Assembly (NCBI GenBank): GCA_937129505.1
Contig: CAKZNJ010000147.1
Coordinates: 1-6,069 of the forward strand
From: an uncultured Anaerolineae bacterium
Lineage (GTDB): Bacteria; Chloroflexota; Anaerolineae; Anaerolineales; UBA4823
DNA: 6,069 nt
Reading direction: 5' to 3'
Made by a program: the position numbers and the translations under genes. Under the pieces are notes generated by a model, which saw only the letters and a list, made by a program, of their open reading frames with translations, did no database searches and was not told the origin of the DNA. Shown one piece after another: positions 5,239-6,069 of the stretch (position 1 is its first letter; each line of letters opens with the position of its first letter).

Positions 5239-6069
5239 ATGCGTAGTTTTATGGGTCGCGACATCCTGTCGCTAAAGGATTTTGAGCGAAACGAATTTTT
5301 CCATGTTTTTGAGGTGGCAGCCGAGTTGGAACCGATTGCGCGCAGCCGTCGCAATTCCGATTTGCTTAAAGAGAAAACCCTTGTGGCAGCCTTCTACCAG
5401 CCGTCCACTCGAACTCGTCTCGCTCATGAAGCAGCGATGCATCGTTTAGGTGGCCATGTGGTCGGCTTTGCAGATCCGAAGATGACTCGCGCTGGTGACT
5501 TCTATCAAGAGTCGATTAAGGACACCGTCAAGATGTTGGAGTTCTACGGGGATGTTATTGTTATGCGTCATTTCCAGCAAGGCGCTCCACATGAGGCAGC
5601 GAAATGGGCTTCCATCCCTGTGATCAACGGCGGTGATGGCTGGGGAGAACACCCAACGCAAATCCTCACCGATCTGTACACCGTATTGCGCGAAAAAGGA
5701 CGCATTGATGGTCTGCGTTGGTTGGCGGTTGGCGACATGCGGATGCGCACCATGCATTCGTTAGGCTATGCTCTCACCCAATTTGACTGCCCCATCACCT
5801 TTGTTGCTCCCCCGGAAATGTCCCTTACCGAGGAGTTCAAGGCTGAATTACGCCAATATAGTCTTGACTTCAAAGAGGCAGAGCATGTCGAGCAGGCAAT
5901 TGGCACAGCCGATGTTATCTTGGTTGAGCCGGTTGTTCAACCGGACTATACCAAATCGCGGGATGAACGGACGGGTGAAGTCAGCTTAACCCCTGCAAAT
6001 TACAGGATCACCCGAGAATTGCTACAAACCAAAGCCAAGCCGGATGCGATTTTGCTCCATTCCTTGCCG
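5239..6069 (+). CDS. Aspartate/ornithine carbamoyltransferase-family protein of unknown co-substrate, 3' end cut
   Basis: Partial protein, 277 residues visible; the family averages 300-340. The carbamoyl-phosphate site is intact: STRTR at 56-60, Arg110 in MRH, HPTQ at 138-141, Arg170 in MRMRTMHSL, and HSLP (HPLP/HCLP equivalent) at 274-277. The 80s loop reads QESIKDT, like the ornithine enzyme (KESIKDT), but with Gln90 where Lys is usual. The rest is closer to aspartate transcarbamylase (MRHFQQGA, GDGWGEHPTQ). The second-substrate region reads ILVEPVVQPDY (227-237), replacing both the aspartate-binding TRVQ and the ornithine-binding SMG motif. It is thus unlikely to be biosynthetic PyrB or ArgF. 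The start follows AAGGAG by 8 nt, 12 nt after the GntR stop; ATG 5232 runs into TAG after four codons. Context suggests catabolic phosphorolysis of a ureido compound, by analogy with YgeW in purine-degradation clusters. Family is sure; role is inferred. Confidence 0.85.
   Translation, partial: MRSFMGRDILSLKDFERNEFFHVFEVAAELEPIARSRRNSDLLKEKTLVAAFYQPSTRTRLAHEAAMHRLGGHVVGFADPKMTRAGDFYQESIKDTVKMLEFYGDVIVMRHFQQGAPHEAAKWASIPVINGGDGWGEHPTQILTDLYTVLREKGRIDGLRWLAVGDMRMRTMHSLGYALTQFDCPITFVAPPEMSLTEEFKAELRQYSLDFKEAEHVEQAIGTADVILVEPVVQPDYTKSRDERTGEVSLTPANYRITRELLQTKAKPDAILLHSLP

Noticed and set aside
5446..5757. 103-residue open frame on the minus strand
   Set aside because: It lies wholly inside the carbamoyltransferase gene, antisense, with no family resemblance; a shadow frame.
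5239..6069. Calling the last gene pyrB or argF
   Set aside because: It lacks the TRVQ and SMG co-substrate motifs and the 80s-loop lysine, and it follows a deaminase and its regulator rather than biosynthesis genes.

Overview
The window is ordinary bacterial chromosome of moderate G+C, with dense genes, sigma70-type promoters and Shine-Dalgarno sites. It holds no mobile element, CRISPR array or RNA gene that I can see. The lineage cannot be fixed from the sequence alone. A glnS gene together with a catabolic-looking deaminase and carbamoyltransferase pair would fit an Anaerolineae-like Chloroflexota or another environmental heterotroph, but that is a guess.

Left part (1-2779), housekeeping. 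A glutaminyl-tRNA synthetase gene (glnS) runs leftward and loses its last few codons at the window edge. Back to back with it, folD (methylene-tetrahydrofolate dehydrogenase/cyclohydrolase) runs rightward. Both have recognisable sigma70 promoters in the 218-bp gap between them. folD ends in a perfect 15-bp hairpin terminator.

Middle (2780-3079), control region. About 230 bp without a convincing gene lead into a compact regulatory module. A TTGACG-17 bp-TATATT promoter is bracketed by two copies of the odd palindrome TTGTCWGACAA. One copy abuts the -35 box and the other covers the expected transcription start.

Right part (3080-6069), a tightly packed rightward operon. It encodes an amidohydrolase that closely resembles 8-oxoguanine deaminase, a GntR-family regulator with a UTRA ligand-binding domain, and a carbamoyltransferase cut by the window end. 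Gaps are 14 and 12 nt. The carbamoyltransferase keeps the carbamoyl-phosphate site (STRTR, MRH, HPTQ) but lacks both the aspartate-binding RVQ signature of aspartate transcarbamylase and the SMG signature of ornithine transcarbamylase. Its true co-substrate is therefore probably neither amino acid.

Together these suggest a locally regulated purine catabolic operon. The deaminase would convert an oxidised purine such as 8-oxoguanine to urate. Further enzymes, probably beyond the window, would open the ring. The carbamoyltransferase would run in the phosphorolytic direction on a ureido intermediate to give carbamoyl phosphate, while the GntR protein senses a pathway metabolite and acts at the paired palindromes. 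The enzyme families are well supported; the pathway assignment is inference.
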